DNA from: Nitrospira sp.
GTDB taxonomy: Bacteria; Nitrospirota; Nitrospiria; Nitrospirales; Nitrospiraceae
NCBI GenBank assembly: GCA_024760545.1
Contig: CP060502.1
Span: 62,001 to 126,000, forward strand
DNA length: 64,000 bases
Direction: 5' to 3'
Shown here: positions 1 through 8,282 of the stretch, one piece after another
Numbering within the stretch: position 1 is the stretch's first letter
Layout: each line of letters starts with the position of its first letter
The notes under the pieces: model-generated
Told to the model about the DNA's origin: nothing
Seen by the model: only the letters and a program-made list of their open reading frames with translations
Database searches by the model: none
Translations under genes and position numbers: made by a program

Positions 1-630
1 GGACCGCTCTTGTTCATGGCGCTGATGACGACCTCTGTTGTCATCAGCCCGCTTCCCGATCTCCCCCTGGTTATCGCTGCTGGCGCCACTTTCGGAACGA
101 TACTGGGAACAACCTACTCCGTCATCGGTGCAGAGATCGGCGCGATTGCGAGCTTTCTCATCGGACGCACGTTGGGGCAGGAGATCCTCACCAAACTGCT
201 GCGGACCAATGTTGTATTTTGCGAACGATGTTCGGACCGCCATCTGGCGATCTTTGTTCTGCTGGCCCGGCTGGTCCCGCTCTTCTCGTTCGACGTGATC
301 AGTTACGGCGCCGGCTTGACGAACATGTCCCTCCGGACCTTCGCCCTGGTTACTTTCGTGGGGATGATTCCGCCGACGTTCGCGCTGACCTATGCCGGCA
401 GTCAAGTGATTTCAGGCGCGTGGCTGATGATTCTGTCGGGGACGGCCATGGTGACGGTGATGCTGCTCCTGCCGAAGCTGGTGCTCCGCTACCCCACGGC
501 GCGCTGGGTTCGTTTGCTGCGCGGCGACATGCCGGTGGCGGCTCACGTCCATCTTGCACCCGGCCAGCCGGGATGTCCTGTTGTAGACGGTGCCCCACGA
601 TGCGATTCCTGTGGGGGACCACTGACCTAG
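1..630 (+). CDS. TVP38/TMEM64 (DedA-like) membrane protein, 5' partial
   Basis: The reading frame is open from the first base, so the N-terminus is probably outside the window; the first ATG inside is at base 10. The product is a hydrophobic multi-pass protein with several membrane segments and the family-type core around ARLVPLFSFDVISYGAGLT followed by a GMIPPTFALTYAG segment, as in SNARE-associated (DedA/TVP38) proteins. The C-terminus ends in a Cys-containing tail (CPVVDG..RCDSCGG) that could bind metal. A second member of the family lies at 4011. Members act in the inner membrane; some are thought to be lipid scramblases or transporters, but the substrate cannot be read here. The family call is confident; the function is not. 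Confidence 0.82.
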   Translation, partial: GPLLFMALMTTSVVISPLPDLPLVIAAGATFGTILGTTYSVIGAEIGAIASFLIGRTLGQEILTKLLRTNVVFCERCSDRHLAIFVLLARLVPLFSFDVISYGAGLTNMSLRTFALVTFVGMIPPTFALTYAGSQVISGAWLMILSGTAMVTVMLLLPKLVLRYPTARWVRLLRGDMPVAAHVHLAPGQPGCPVVDGAPRCDSCGGPLT

Positions 631-655
631 GGGTGTCAGTGGTCTTGGTTTCTGC
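617..655 (+). terminator. hairpin overlapping the TVP38 stop codon
   Basis: A perfect 10-bp stem (GACCACTGAC at 617-626, GTCAGTGGTC at 635-644) encloses an 8-nt loop that contains the stop codon of the preceding gene. It is followed by a T-rich but interrupted tail. It looks like an intrinsic terminator. Confidence 0.7.
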
Positions 656-804
656 TTTATCCAACAATCCTGACCGTGCTCGCCGCCGTCACCACTTCCC
701 CGCAATGCAGGCCCTGCTCTCAACAGCCATCGATTCGGCACGCTTCTCTATCATCCGCCTCGCCTCAGCCCCTGGGCCCTACCATGGTGCAATCTCTCGA
801 TGAT

Positions 805-820
805 TGTGAGGTACCTTACA
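805..820. promoter_or_regulatory. Crp-like palindrome (site 1)
   Basis: TGTGAGGTACCTTACA is a near-perfect dyad of the TGTRA-N6-TYACA type, 78 bp upstream of the DUF2934 gene. It matches the other sites in this window at 1184, 3875, 16629, 25793 and 35631. A Crp-family regulator is encoded at 2974-3717. That this regulator binds here is inferred. Confidence 0.6.
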
Positions 821-898
821 GCCAGCAGATTGAAAAGGCTGGTAAAAGGACGGGTAAGCTGGAACATTCGGTCCACCTTACACAAAGAAGGAGGGTGT

Positions 899-1099
899 AT
901 GAGCAAAAAGAAAAAAGAAGCCAACAAAGGAAACTCGTCCGAGACAAACCGTGAGGCAGCGCAAGAAGACATCCGCGCTCTCGCCTACCAGCTCTTTTGT
1001 GAACACGGATGTGAACATGGACACGATGTGGAGCATTGGTTGGAGGCCGAACGACGGATACTCACACGGGATCAAGGAAATGGAGAAGGAATCTCGTAG
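899..1099 (+). CDS. DUF2934 small protein
   Basis: A 66-residue protein with a Lys-rich start (MSKKKKEANKG) and a C-terminal block DIRALAYQLFCEHG..HGHDVEHWLEAERRI. This is the helix-turn-helix-like signature of DUF2934 proteins (IR..AY.L......HG.D..HWLEAE). The function of the family is unknown. The start at 899 is chosen because a strong ribosome site (AAGGAGG) lies just upstream; an upstream in-frame ATG at 800 would run through the Crp-like palindrome at 805-820. It stands alone between the hairpin at 617 and the next gene. Confidence 0.75.
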   Translation: MSKKKKEANKGNSSETNREAAQEDIRALAYQLFCEHGCEHGHDVEHWLEAERRILTRDQGNGEGIS

Positions 1100-1183
1100 C
1101 TCTTCGCTCCACTAGACAATACCCGCGCCACTCCTTCCCAGCTCTTGCATGGGGGTGCTAATAGGTTGGGGCTGGTTGCAAAC

Positions 1184-1199
1184 TGTAATCCACCTCACA
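1184..1199. promoter_or_regulatory. Crp-like palindrome (site 2)
   Basis: TGTAATCCACCTCACA fits TGTRA-N6-TYACA and lies about 105 bp upstream of the small ORF at 1304, which precedes the outer-membrane protein at 1779. It belongs to the same motif family as the other sites in the window. The regulator assignment is inferred. Confidence 0.5.
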
Positions 1200-1303
1200 G
1201 TTCTTTTCTTCCATCTCTCGTAGAACGGCGCCAGAAACGACAAGAAGCCGATGGATGCCCTTATCGTGGATACGGCTTCTTTGACTGAGGAACCTCTCCG
1301 TCT

Positions 1304-1606
1304 ATGTGCGCTCCATTCCGATTGCCTCTCATGATCGTGCTGGCAGGGGTGCTGTTCGCCTCGACCGTCTTGGTCGGCCCTCACCTGATCGTGCACGAGT
1401 TCGAGCACGGGAACCATCACTCGAACAGCCATTCGAATTCTCTCTGTGCCTGGTTCTGTGCAGCCGGTCAGGCCATGAATACCTCCTTCTCCCTGGCCGG
1501 CGCTCAGCTTGCAGAGGCAGCGGTTCTCGACTGCAACCATCCGCCCCCAAGGCGGAATGTCCCACCGTCTCACTCGTTCACCCGAGGACCGCCCTCCGAG
1601 GCCTGA
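1304..1606 (+). CDS. small His-rich membrane-anchored protein, unknown
   Basis: A 100-residue protein that I do not recognise by name. The N-terminus is one hydrophobic segment (about residues 8-28), followed by a His-rich stretch (HEFEHGNHHSNSHSN) and then a Cys pair (CAWFCAAGQ). This suggests an exported or membrane-anchored metal-interacting protein. It has no strong ribosome site, and an internal start at 1331 is possible. It lies downstream of Crp-like site 2 and upstream of the outer-membrane protein, perhaps in one transcript. Another frame overlaps it (1306-1788), but its composition looks like a shadow. That the ORF is real is likely but not proven. Confidence 0.5.
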   Translation: MCAPFRLPLMIVLAGVLFASTVLVGPHLIVHEFEHGNHHSNSHSNSLCAWFCAAGQAMNTSFSLAGAQLAEAAVLDCNHPPPRRNVPPSHSFTRGPPSEA

Positions 1607-1778
1607 CCGGTTTCAGCAACAGATCGTTCGTCAGCCCGAGTGCGACCTCGCGTGGACTGGTATCCGTGCCCCTGGCACGTCCACCCAGGGAGGATCACGG
1701 GCGGGCGCTCTCGTCATTCTCTCGGGACGTCTTCGTTTCGGCGGAAGACGCGAACCGACCATTGAAGGAGCTCGTACC

Positions 1779-2876
1779 ATGCGATTGACTCGACACGTGT
1801 CATTTCTTTTCTTCCTGGCACTCCTCACCGTGTTTCTCCGATCGGAGGCGCTGGCCTCCTGTGGCGCCGTGAGCTGCTTTGTGGTGATCGGAGCACAGCA
1901 ACAGGTCCCGCAACAAGGCGTGCTGACGGTGAGTGGGATCTACAACTATACTCCGATGCGGTTGCTGAGCGGCGCCACAGGGATTATTCCGGCGGCGGAT
2001 CAGGCGCAGCAACGGTTGATTCTAGATCACCACCAGGAAATTCGAACCATCACCCAGACCTATACGCTCGACTTGAACTATGGCCTCACGGACCGGCTTG
2101 CTCTTCAAATGACCGTGCCCTATCTCAAGCGAACGCATCTGCACATCGATGGGCTCGGCGAGTCGGCAACGGAGGCCGGCGAGCCCGTCAACTTTTCAGA
2201 TAACGGCTTCGGCGACGTGCGGATCACGGCCAAGTACAATGTGTTGCCGGCGCTTCGCCACGCTATCGTCATGGGGTTCGGCCTGGAATTACCGACCGGA
2301 GACACCCAAGCACGGGACAGCTCAGGGCAGATTTTGGAATCCCCGGGGCAACTGGGGCGTGGCCAGGTTGGTCTCATCGGTTCGATGTACCAAACCTATG
2401 AGCTGATTCCCCACCGGTTGAGCCAGTTCGCCTTCGCCAGCTATCGCCATACCTTCCGCAATCGGGATGGGTATCAGTTTGGAGACGAATATCAGTTCAA
2501 TGCCGGCGTGAATCTGGTCACGACCCCCTGGCTGGTGTTGTCTCAGCAATTCAACTTCCGTTATCTCACGCACGACAACGTCACGGCCAATCTGGAGCAA
2601 TCGGCCGCACCGTTTTCAGGGGAGGAACCGATCGTGATTGACTCCCGCGTCCTCGATCGACGAGTCCCGAATACCGGATCGACCTACTTGGCCTATACGC
2701 CAGGATTCCAACTCGATATTGGACAACTCTTCAACTCTCGATATACGGAAGCGACCTCATTGTATTTTATGGCCCAAATTCCCTTGGCACGGGATGCCAA
2801 CAACAACCTTGCGCAGGGAACCAGTTTTGTCTTTGGCATGACCCGTTCGGTTCAACTTGTGAAACCGAAATCCTAG
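1779..2876 (+). CDS. outer-membrane beta-barrel protein (MetA/transporter-like)
   Basis: A 365-residue precursor with a clear signal peptide (MRLTRHVSFLFFLALLTVFLRSEALA). A Cys-containing mature start follows, then repeated amphipathic strands with alternating Tyr/Phe residues (TYTLDLNYGLTDRLALQMTV, FGDVRITAKYN). It ends in a typical barrel strand pattern (SFVFGMTRSVQL). It resembles the transporter/phenol MetA-pathway group of outer-membrane channels. The start at 1779 is chosen over the far upstream frame because AAGGAG sits 8 bp before it and the signal peptide begins there. It is convergent with the Crp-type gene. The substrate is unknown. Confidence 0.72.
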   Translation: MRLTRHVSFLFFLALLTVFLRSEALASCGAVSCFVVIGAQQQVPQQGVLTVSGIYNYTPMRLLSGATGIIPAADQAQQRLILDHHQEIRTITQTYTLDLNYGLTDRLALQMTVPYLKRTHLHIDGLGESATEAGEPVNFSDNGFGDVRITAKYNVLPALRHAIVMGFGLELPTGDTQARDSSGQILESPGQLGRGQVGLIGSMYQTYELIPHRLSQFAFASYRHTFRNRDGYQFGDEYQFNAGVNLVTTPWLVLSQQFNFRYLTHDNVTANLEQSAAPFSGEEPIVIDSRVLDRRVPNTGSTYLAYTPGFQLDIGQLFNSRYTEATSLYFMAQIPLARDANNNLAQGTSFVFGMTRSVQLVKPKS

Positions 2877-2907
2877 GCTTGGGCAACGGGTCTAGGTCCT
2901 TGCAGGT

Positions 2908-2932
2908 GATGGGAACAGCGTCTGATCCCATC
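2908..2932. terminator. hairpin between convergent genes
   Basis: GATGGGA (2908-2914) pairs with TCCCATC (2926-2932) across an 11-nt loop, placed between the ends of two convergent genes. There is no good T-run, so it is only a plausible bidirectional terminator. Confidence 0.4.
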
Positions 2933-2973
2933 GCCCGCAAGAAGCCGGCTGACTGAAGGGCGGAAGACAATGG

Positions 2974-3717
2974 TCAGGAAGCGAGGCGAGAAAGTGTGTC
3001 TGGTTTCAGAAGGGTGATCGTTCGTCCGTCCATCTGGATGAGCCTTTGATCCCGAAACTGTCCGATGATGGTGCTCACGGTTTCGCGGCTACAGCCGATC
3101 AGGTTCGCCATTTCTTGGTGGGTCAACTTTGCCTTCAGGCGAATCCCCTGCTGGTCTGTCACGCCATCGGTCTTGCTCAACTCTAATAGGAGATGGGCCA
3201 AACGCGCCGGGACATCCCGAAAGACGAGGTCTTCGACGCGGCTCTGGATTTTTCTCAGCCGTAGGCCGATAAGCTTGGTCAACTTCACCGTTACGTTCGG
3301 ACGCATCGCTAGATACTGGTCGAAGTCTTTGCGTGGGATCACGCAAATCAGTGTGTCATCAAGGGCCTCCGCTGAGGTCGAGCGGGGGGTATCTTCCAAC
3401 ACCTCCAACTCACCGAAGACTTCGCCAGGCTCCAGGATTTCAAACGTGACCTCTTTCCCGTTTGGCGCCGTGTTGGCAATTTTGACGCGTCCCTTTTTCA
3501 GCAAATACACACTGCTGCTCGGATCACCGGGAAGATAGAGAGGCTGCCGTTTCTTGACTTCCTCCATACGCGTAATCTTCTCCATCTCTTGCATGTCAGA
3601 CGAAGAGATCCCGTCGAACAAGCGAATGTGCTTGAGGTACCACAGCTTATTCGTGGATGAGGAAGGCTGTTCCATGTGCTCTACCGCCGGTTCAGACCGA
3701 AAGTCTAATGATTTCAC
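2974..3717 (-). CDS. Crp/Fnr-family transcription regulator
   Basis: A 247-residue cyclic-nucleotide-binding-fold regulator. The effector domain spans about residues 25-145, with the phosphate-binding-cassette-like segment GEVFGELEVLEDTPRST at 98-114. The dimer helix is near 150-165 and a winged helix-turn-helix spans 196-245 (LTHQEMANLIGCSRETVSTI). The recognition helix keeps the Arg-Glu-Thr-Val of Crp, but Thr replaces the third Crp contact Arg. There is no Fnr-type N-terminal Cys cluster, so an iron-sulfur sensor is unlikely. The start is a GTG; an ATG at 3675 is an alternative. A perfect TGTGA-N6-TCACA dyad lies in the divergent intergenic region and further copies are scattered through the window, so this is the best candidate for their regulator. 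Confidence 0.85.
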   Translation of the reverse strand: MKSLDFRSEPAVEHMEQPSSSTNKLWYLKHIRLFDGISSSDMQEMEKITRMEEVKKRQPLYLPGDPSSSVYLLKKGRVKIANTAPNGKEVTFEILEPGEVFGELEVLEDTPRSTSAEALDDTLICVIPRKDFDQYLAMRPNVTVKLTKLIGLRLRKIQSRVEDLVFRDVPARLAHLLLELSKTDGVTDQQGIRLKAKLTHQEMANLIGCSRETVSTIIGQFRDQRLIQMDGRTITLLKPDTLSRLAS

Positions 3718-3874
3718 CTACCATAAGGCAAGACATCTCTTGATGCCACAGTCCTTCGGTGGCATCGTCTGTTCGAAAAGGGTCTGTCATCTACCTGACA
3801 CATTCGTGCGAAAGAACAACGACATCGTGCCGTGTGATGGGGCTGTTCTCCTGGCCGTCCTCAACCTATCACAC

Positions 3875-3890
3875 TGTGAACTGGCTCACA
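3875..3890. promoter_or_regulatory. perfect Crp-type operator (site 3)
   Basis: TGTGAACTGGCTCACA is a perfect TGTGA-N6-TCACA site, between the Crp-family gene (starts at 3717, minus) and the TVP38-oxidoreductase operon (starts at 4011, plus). It could serve autoregulation, operon control or both. Confidence 0.7.
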
Positions 3891-4010
3891 GAATCTCAAC
3901 GGCACGTCGGTTATTGTGAAGTCATGTTGAGAGGTGATACTTCCGGAAAGCCTGATGTGCAGGAGAACCTCCATCAGGTTTCGCTCAGCCACACGAAGGG
4001 AGTCCAGTCC

Positions 4011-4787
4011 ATGGAAACACAGTGCGTAGACGAGCCTCAGAATGACACACCCCATCCGATGCCCCCTTTGAATCAGGGCACGTTACCCGTTACGCCCGCT
4101 AAGGCGCATCCTTCGGGCAAGGTGATCATCGCTCTGGTGATCGGACTGGCCATCGGGGCGTTCTTCTATTTTGATCTTGGACGGTTCTTATCGTTAGCTG
4201 CCCTGAAAGACAATCGGAACCATCTGCTGGCATTTACGGACTCGAATTATGTCGCAGCGGTCGGTATCTTCATTGTCGCCTATGCGATCGTCACCGGCTT
4301 ATCGCTGCCTGGTGCGGTCATTCTCACGTTGGCTGGAGGGTTCGCGTTCGGTGCCGTCCTTGGTACGCTGTTCGTCAATCTCGGGGCGACAACCGGCGCC
4401 ACCCTGGCGTTTCTGACCGCACGGTATGTGTTGCGGGACACCGTGGAGCAGAAGTTCGGGAACTCGCTGAGACCGTTCCAAGAAGGCTTCGCCAAGAATG
4501 CGTTCAGCTACCTGCTGACCCTCCGGCTAATTCCACTCTTTCCGTTCTTCGTGGTCAACCTCGTATCCGGGCTGACTCGCGTCAGCGCGGGAACCTATAT
4601 CGGAGCCACCGCGCTCGGCATTATTCCTGGTTCCTTCGTCTATGCCTATGCGGGACGCCAACTCGGCACCATCAACTCACTGAAGGAAATCGCATCGCCC
4701 AATGTCATCGGCGCCTTTATCCTCTTGGGACTGCTGGCCCTCGTGCCGGTCGTCTATAAAAGGTTTGCGACCAAACCGGCGTCATGA
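4011..4787 (+). CDS. TVP38/TMEM64 family membrane protein
   Basis: A 258-residue protein with a polar N-terminus of about 35 residues, then several membrane helices. It has the family core GAVILTLAGGFAFGAVLGT, a FLTARYVLRD loop, and LRLIPLFPFFVVNLVSGLT followed by GIIPGSFVYAYAGRQLG. This is a typical full-length TVP38/DedA-like protein of the inner membrane. The start at 4011 has a GAAGGG site about 8 bp upstream; an in-frame ATG at 3924 is less likely. It is followed after 46 bp by a mercuric-reductase-like flavoprotein. This TVP38 plus pyridine-nucleotide-disulfide oxidoreductase pairing is common in bacteria and is often annotated as mercuric-reductase-like. It is probably under the Crp-type site at 3875. 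Confidence 0.85.
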   Translation: METQCVDEPQNDTPHPMPPLNQGTLPVTPAKAHPSGKVIIALVIGLAIGAFFYFDLGRFLSLAALKDNRNHLLAFTDSNYVAAVGIFIVAYAIVTGLSLPGAVILTLAGGFAFGAVLGTLFVNLGATTGATLAFLTARYVLRDTVEQKFGNSLRPFQEGFAKNAFSYLLTLRLIPLFPFFVVNLVSGLTRVSAGTYIGATALGIIPGSFVYAYAGRQLGTINSLKEIASPNVIGAFILLGLLALVPVVYKRFATKPAS

Positions 4788-4833
4788 AGAGGTCATCGAT
4801 CAACCGATAACTTATAACAAATGGGGCTACGCG

Positions 4834-6417
4834 ATGATGAAGCCTGTCTCAGAAACCGTTGCAATGAGTGCGCATGGACAGTCGTTGGTTCTTCCCCATG
4901 ACGAGTACAACCAGCAGCTCGTCACCAATGTGCATCCTGCCGATTGGGTCAACCCAGAGCCGACCGGTCGCTACAACATGGTGGTCATTGGAGCCGGCAC
5001 GGCGGGACTCATCACAGCGGTCGTTGCGGCAAGCCTGGGGGCCAAAGTTGCGTTGATCGAAAAGCATCTCATGGGCGGAGACTGTCTGAATGTGGGATGT
5101 GTGCCGTCGAAAGGGGTGATCCGAGCCGCCAGGGCCTGGGCCGACCTCCGGAAAGCAACGGAATTCGGTCTGCATATCCCAGCCGGCGTGACATATGACT
5201 TCGGCGCAGTCATGGCGCGCATGAGAAAGTTGCGCGCGCGGATCAGTCACAACGATTCAGCTCATCGCTATACCACACTCGGCGTGGACATCTACATCGG
5301 CAGCGGGCGCTTTCCCGGTCCCGATACCATCCAAGTCGAAGGACCGGCGGGTGATCGGACCCTGACGTTTGTGAAAGCCGCCGTCTGCACCGGCGCACGA
5401 GCATCGGCTCCTCCAACACCCGGACTGCAGGAAGCTGGCTACCTCACGAACGAAACCGTCTTCTCTCTAACTGAGTTGCCACAGCGAATCGGTGTGATCG
5501 GAGCCGGTCCCATCGGATGCGAACTGGCCCAGTCGTTCGCCCGCTTTGGAAGTCAGGTCTATTTGATCGAGGCGGCCCATGGCATCATGCCGAACGAGGA
5601 CCGCGACGCGGCGGACCTTGTCGAGCACCAGATAGTGCGTGATGGAGTGAAGCTGCTGTGTTGTGGAAAACAGTTGCAGGTCGGAAAGACCGAGGGCGGC
5701 AAACGCCTAACGGTCGGGTCGCATGGCCAGCAGTACGATGTGACCGTCGACGAAATTCTTGTCGGGGTCGGACGCACACCGAACGTGGAGGGGATTGGGT
5801 TGCAAGCAGCGGGAGTCGCCTATGACAAGAACGGGATCACGGTGAACGCGCGATTGCAAACGACGAACCCCAAGATCTTTGCGGCCGGCGATGTCTGTTC
5901 ACGCTACAAGTTTACCCATGCAGCCGATGCCATGGCACAGATCGTCATCCAGAATGCGTTGTTTCCTCATCCGTTTGGGTTGGGCTACGCCAGTGTCGAC
6001 TCGCTCGTCATGCCCTGGTGCACGTTCACTGAACCGGAAGTCGCCCATGTCGGGATGTACGAGCAGGATGCAAAAGAGAAAGGCATCGAAGTCGAAACCT
6101 ACACCTACAAGCTCGACGAGGTTGATCGGGCGATCCTGGACGGAGAGGACGAAGGCTTTGCGCGGATTCACATCGAAAAGGGGACCGATACGATCCTTGG
6201 CGCGACGATCGTGGCCAGCCATGCCGGCGACATGATCAGCGAATTTGCCGTCGCCATGAAGGCAGGAGCAGGGGCCAAGACAATCGCGGCGACCATCCAT
6301 CCTTATCCCACACAGGCTGAGGTTACCAAGAAAGTCGTCAATCTCTGGCGAAAAGCGCATTTCACGCAGAGGACCAAAGATCTCTTGATCAAATTGTTTA
6401 CCTGGATGCGGCGATAG
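4834..6417 (+). CDS. FAD pyridine-nucleotide-disulfide oxidoreductase (MerA-like)
   Basis: A 527-residue flavoprotein. The first Rossmann motif (VVIGAGTAG, 50-58) is followed by the redox-active disulfide segment GGDCLNVGCVPSKG (C84, C89). A second dinucleotide motif is VIGAGPIGCE, the FAD-binding block is IFAAGDVC, and a dimerisation domain ends with IHPYPTQAE, which supplies the usual His. It resembles mercuric reductase and lipoamide dehydrogenase. However, there is no N-terminal HMA domain and the C-terminus ends in FTWMRR without the vicinal Cys pair MerA needs, so I do not call it merA. The role may be thiol or quinone reduction for the neighbouring TVP38 protein. Start at 4834 or 4837. 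Confidence 0.85.
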   Translation: MMKPVSETVAMSAHGQSLVLPHDEYNQQLVTNVHPADWVNPEPTGRYNMVVIGAGTAGLITAVVAASLGAKVALIEKHLMGGDCLNVGCVPSKGVIRAARAWADLRKATEFGLHIPAGVTYDFGAVMARMRKLRARISHNDSAHRYTTLGVDIYIGSGRFPGPDTIQVEGPAGDRTLTFVKAAVCTGARASAPPTPGLQEAGYLTNETVFSLTELPQRIGVIGAGPIGCELAQSFARFGSQVYLIEAAHGIMPNEDRDAADLVEHQIVRDGVKLLCCGKQLQVGKTEGGKRLTVGSHGQQYDVTVDEILVGVGRTPNVEGIGLQAAGVAYDKNGITVNARLQTTNPKIFAAGDVCSRYKFTHAADAMAQIVIQNALFPHPFGLGYASVDSLVMPWCTFTEPEVAHVGMYEQDAKEKGIEVETYTYKLDEVDRAILDGEDEGFARIHIEKGTDTILGATIVASHAGDMISEFAVAMKAGAGAKTIAATIHPYPTQAEVTKKVVNLWRKAHFTQRTKDLLIKLFTWMRR

Positions 6418-6473
6418 CGTGGCGTACCGTGAACAAGGATGTTTCACTTCATCACGTGAAAAGGATTCACCCT

Positions 6474-7241
6474 ATGGCACCGTCTATTTCTTCCGTGCTC
6501 GTCGGTCTCGCGTCGTTCGTGGTGGTCGGGATGATCCTCGGCGATCCGAACCGGCTACAAGCCGGATCCTCCGCCACCGTAGAGGTCGGTCCCTTTTCGA
6601 CCACTGCTCCGAGTGGACCCTGGCCGGACGGCTGGAAACCACTCACCTTTCCCAAAATTCCCCAACACACGACCTATAGCCTGGTACGCGATGGGGAGCG
6701 CGTCGCCGTCAAAGCCGCCAGTCATGCCTCCTCGTCGGGGTACACGAAAGAAATTCTGATCGATCCGAAGGAATATCCCATCCTCCAATGGCAGTGGAAA
6801 GTGTTGAACACCTTGAACGCCGGCAATGTGGCGAAGAAAGAGGGCGATGATTATCCAGCCCGCATCTACGTCACCTTTCAATATGACAGCGCGAAAGTAG
6901 GCCTCTTTGGCAAGGCGAAATACGAAGCGGCCAAACTCATCTATGGGCGCTATCCACCGCTCGGCGCCCTCAATTATATCTGGGAGAGTCGGGCGCCGGT
7001 GGGGACGGCGGTGCCCAACCCCTACACCGAGCAAGTGCACATGATTGTGGTGGAAAGCGGGCCGACCAAGCTCAATACCTGGATGACTGAAGAGCGCAAC
7101 GTCTATGACGACTACAAACGGGCATTTGGAGACGAGCCGCCGATGATTTCCGGTATTGCCATCATGACGGATACTGACAACACTGGCGAATTTGCAGAAG
7201 CCTACTATGGAGACATCGTGCTCAAGAAACTGTCTCCCTGA
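6474..7241 (+). CDS. DUF3047 exported protein
   Basis: A 255-residue protein with an N-terminal hydrophobic signal (residues 6-27). It matches DUF3047 features: WPDGWKPLTFPKIPQHTTYSLV near the start, SGYTKEILIDPKEYPILQWQWKV in the centre, DDYPARIYVTFQYD, and a Trp-rich LNYIWES before VHMIVVESG. It is probably a periplasmic beta-sandwich protein, with no known activity. The start at 6474 is chosen for AAGGA 8 bp upstream; an ATG-less extension to 6429 (GTG) exists. It follows the oxidoreductase closely and probably shares its transcript. Confidence 0.75.
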   Translation: MAPSISSVLVGLASFVVVGMILGDPNRLQAGSSATVEVGPFSTTAPSGPWPDGWKPLTFPKIPQHTTYSLVRDGERVAVKAASHASSSGYTKEILIDPKEYPILQWQWKVLNTLNAGNVAKKEGDDYPARIYVTFQYDSAKVGLFGKAKYEAAKLIYGRYPPLGALNYIWESRAPVGTAVPNPYTEQVHMIVVESGPTKLNTWMTEERNVYDDYKRAFGDEPPMISGIAIMTDTDNTGEFAEAYYGDIVLKKLSP

Positions 7242-7297
7242 TCTGCAGCGTGTTCTTCTGCTGTTTCTTTAGCTGCGAATGGCATGTCACACCGGAA

Positions 7298-7738
7298 CTA
7301 CTTCGACTCTTTGGGCTGTTTGGCTCGTAACTGAGCAAGCGTTTCTTGTATCACGGCTGATCGATCAGACTTCAGCCGATCAATGAAGGCCTTGGGGGCT
7401 GCGGACTTCGGGTCATACGTGGCTCCCCAAAGAATTACCTCAAGGAGCACCGGTAACAGATCCTCCCCTTTGTTCGTCAGCTGATAGAGATACTTCTTCT
7501 GATCCTTCGGATCGACCCGTTTGGACACAATCCCCTCAGACTCAAGACGACTGAGTCGATCGGCGAGCACATTGGTCGCAATACCTTCGCCTGAGTCCAA
7601 GAACTCGCCATAGTACCGTTTCCCCATAAAGATCAGATCGCGAATGATCAGCAACGTCCACCGATCTCCGAGGACATCGAGAGTGAACGCGATCGGACAT
7701 CCAGTGTGTCGGCACTTCTTGGATGACGGTTTAGGCAT
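7298..7738 (-). CDS. HxlR-family transcription regulator
   Basis: A 146-residue winged-helix regulator with the HxlR signature. CPIAFTLDVLGDRWTLLIIRDLIFMGKRYYGEF is followed by GIATNVLADRLSRLESEGIVSKR and a wing at KKYLYQLTNKGEDLLPVL. A conserved Cys (CPIAF, residue 14) is where redox- or quinone-sensing members carry their reactive thiol. The start at 7738 has GGAGG only 2 bp before it, so initiation could instead be at an upstream ATG. It is divergent from the membrane protein at 7857. Two ACTTG-N7-CAAGT dyads lie between them and probably form its operators. Confidence 0.85.
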   Translation of the reverse strand: MPKPSSKKCRHTGCPIAFTLDVLGDRWTLLIIRDLIFMGKRYYGEFLDSGEGIATNVLADRLSRLESEGIVSKRVDPKDQKKYLYQLTNKGEDLLPVLLEVILWGATYDPKSAAPKAFIDRLKSDRSAVIQETLAQLRAKQPKESK

Positions 7739-7756
7739 GGCCTCCACCGCAACCAT

Positions 7757-7814
7757 ATACTTGCAAAACACAAGTAATGGTGCTACCCTCCCAATACTTG
7801 CAGTTAACAAGTAA
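7757..7814. promoter_or_regulatory. tandem HxlR operators
   Basis: Two copies of the dyad ACTTG-N7-CAAGT (7759-7775 and 7796-7812), start-to-start distance 37 bp, each in the context ATACTTGCA..ACAAGTAAT. They sit between the divergent HxlR gene and the DUF1761-like membrane protein. This arrangement fits cooperative binding of a dimeric regulator to both promoters. Confidence 0.7.
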
Positions 7815-7856
7815 TCTGTCAACGGCGTTCTCGCTCCACACAACAGAGGAGGGCTT

Positions 7857-8282
7857 ATGACGAGGACATTTCTGTTGGCCACATTTGTCTATGCAGCGAT
7901 CACGCTCGTTTTGGGCATGACATGGCATTTCATCCTGTTTAAAGATCTCTATGACAGCTTGGGGATCTACAATCGGCAGGAGCCGATCATCCCGCTGGGA
8001 TTTACCTCCATGCTCCTTCAAGGCTTGATCATCGCCTATCTTTACCCATCGTTTAACAAGGGTGGTCACCCGATCGGCCAGGGGATCAAATTCGCGCTGC
8101 TGATGGGTCTGTTCATGTTCAGTGTCTCGACACTGGCGAACGCAGCGAAGATTCACGTCGCCTCCATGTCCACGTGGCTGATGGTGCAGACTGCCTTTCA
8201 CCTCATTCAATTCACAGTTGTCGGGGTTGGGATTGGGCTGATTTACGGTCCTGCCCCACGGGAGCACGCACATGGCCTTTGA
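7857..8282 (+). CDS. four-helix membrane protein, unknown (DUF1761-like)
   Basis: A 141-residue protein with about four membrane helices: FLLATFVYAAITLVLGMTWH, LGFTSMLLQGLIIAYLYP, IKFALLMGLFMFSVSTLAN and FHLIQFTVVGVGIGLIYG. The layout resembles small DUF1761-type inner-membrane proteins, though the family assignment is tentative. It is divergent from the HxlR regulator and downstream of the paired dyads, so it is the probable regulated target. The next gene begins inside its last codons, so the two are translationally coupled. Confidence 0.68.
   Translation: MTRTFLLATFVYAAITLVLGMTWHFILFKDLYDSLGIYNRQEPIIPLGFTSMLLQGLIIAYLYPSFNKGGHPIGQGIKFALLMGLFMFSVSTLANAAKIHVASMSTWLMVQTAFHLIQFTVVGVGIGLIYGPAPREHAHGL

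Noticed and set aside
1306-1788. ORF overlapping the His-rich small protein
   Set aside because: It is Arg-rich and low in hydrophobic structure, and runs antisense in codon sense to the likely gene; it looks like a shadow frame.
4834-6417. Annotation of the flavoprotein as mercuric reductase MerA
   Set aside because: It has the GGDCLNVGC disulfide and FAD motifs but lacks the C-terminal vicinal Cys pair and the HMA domain, and it is paired with a TVP38 protein rather than mer genes.
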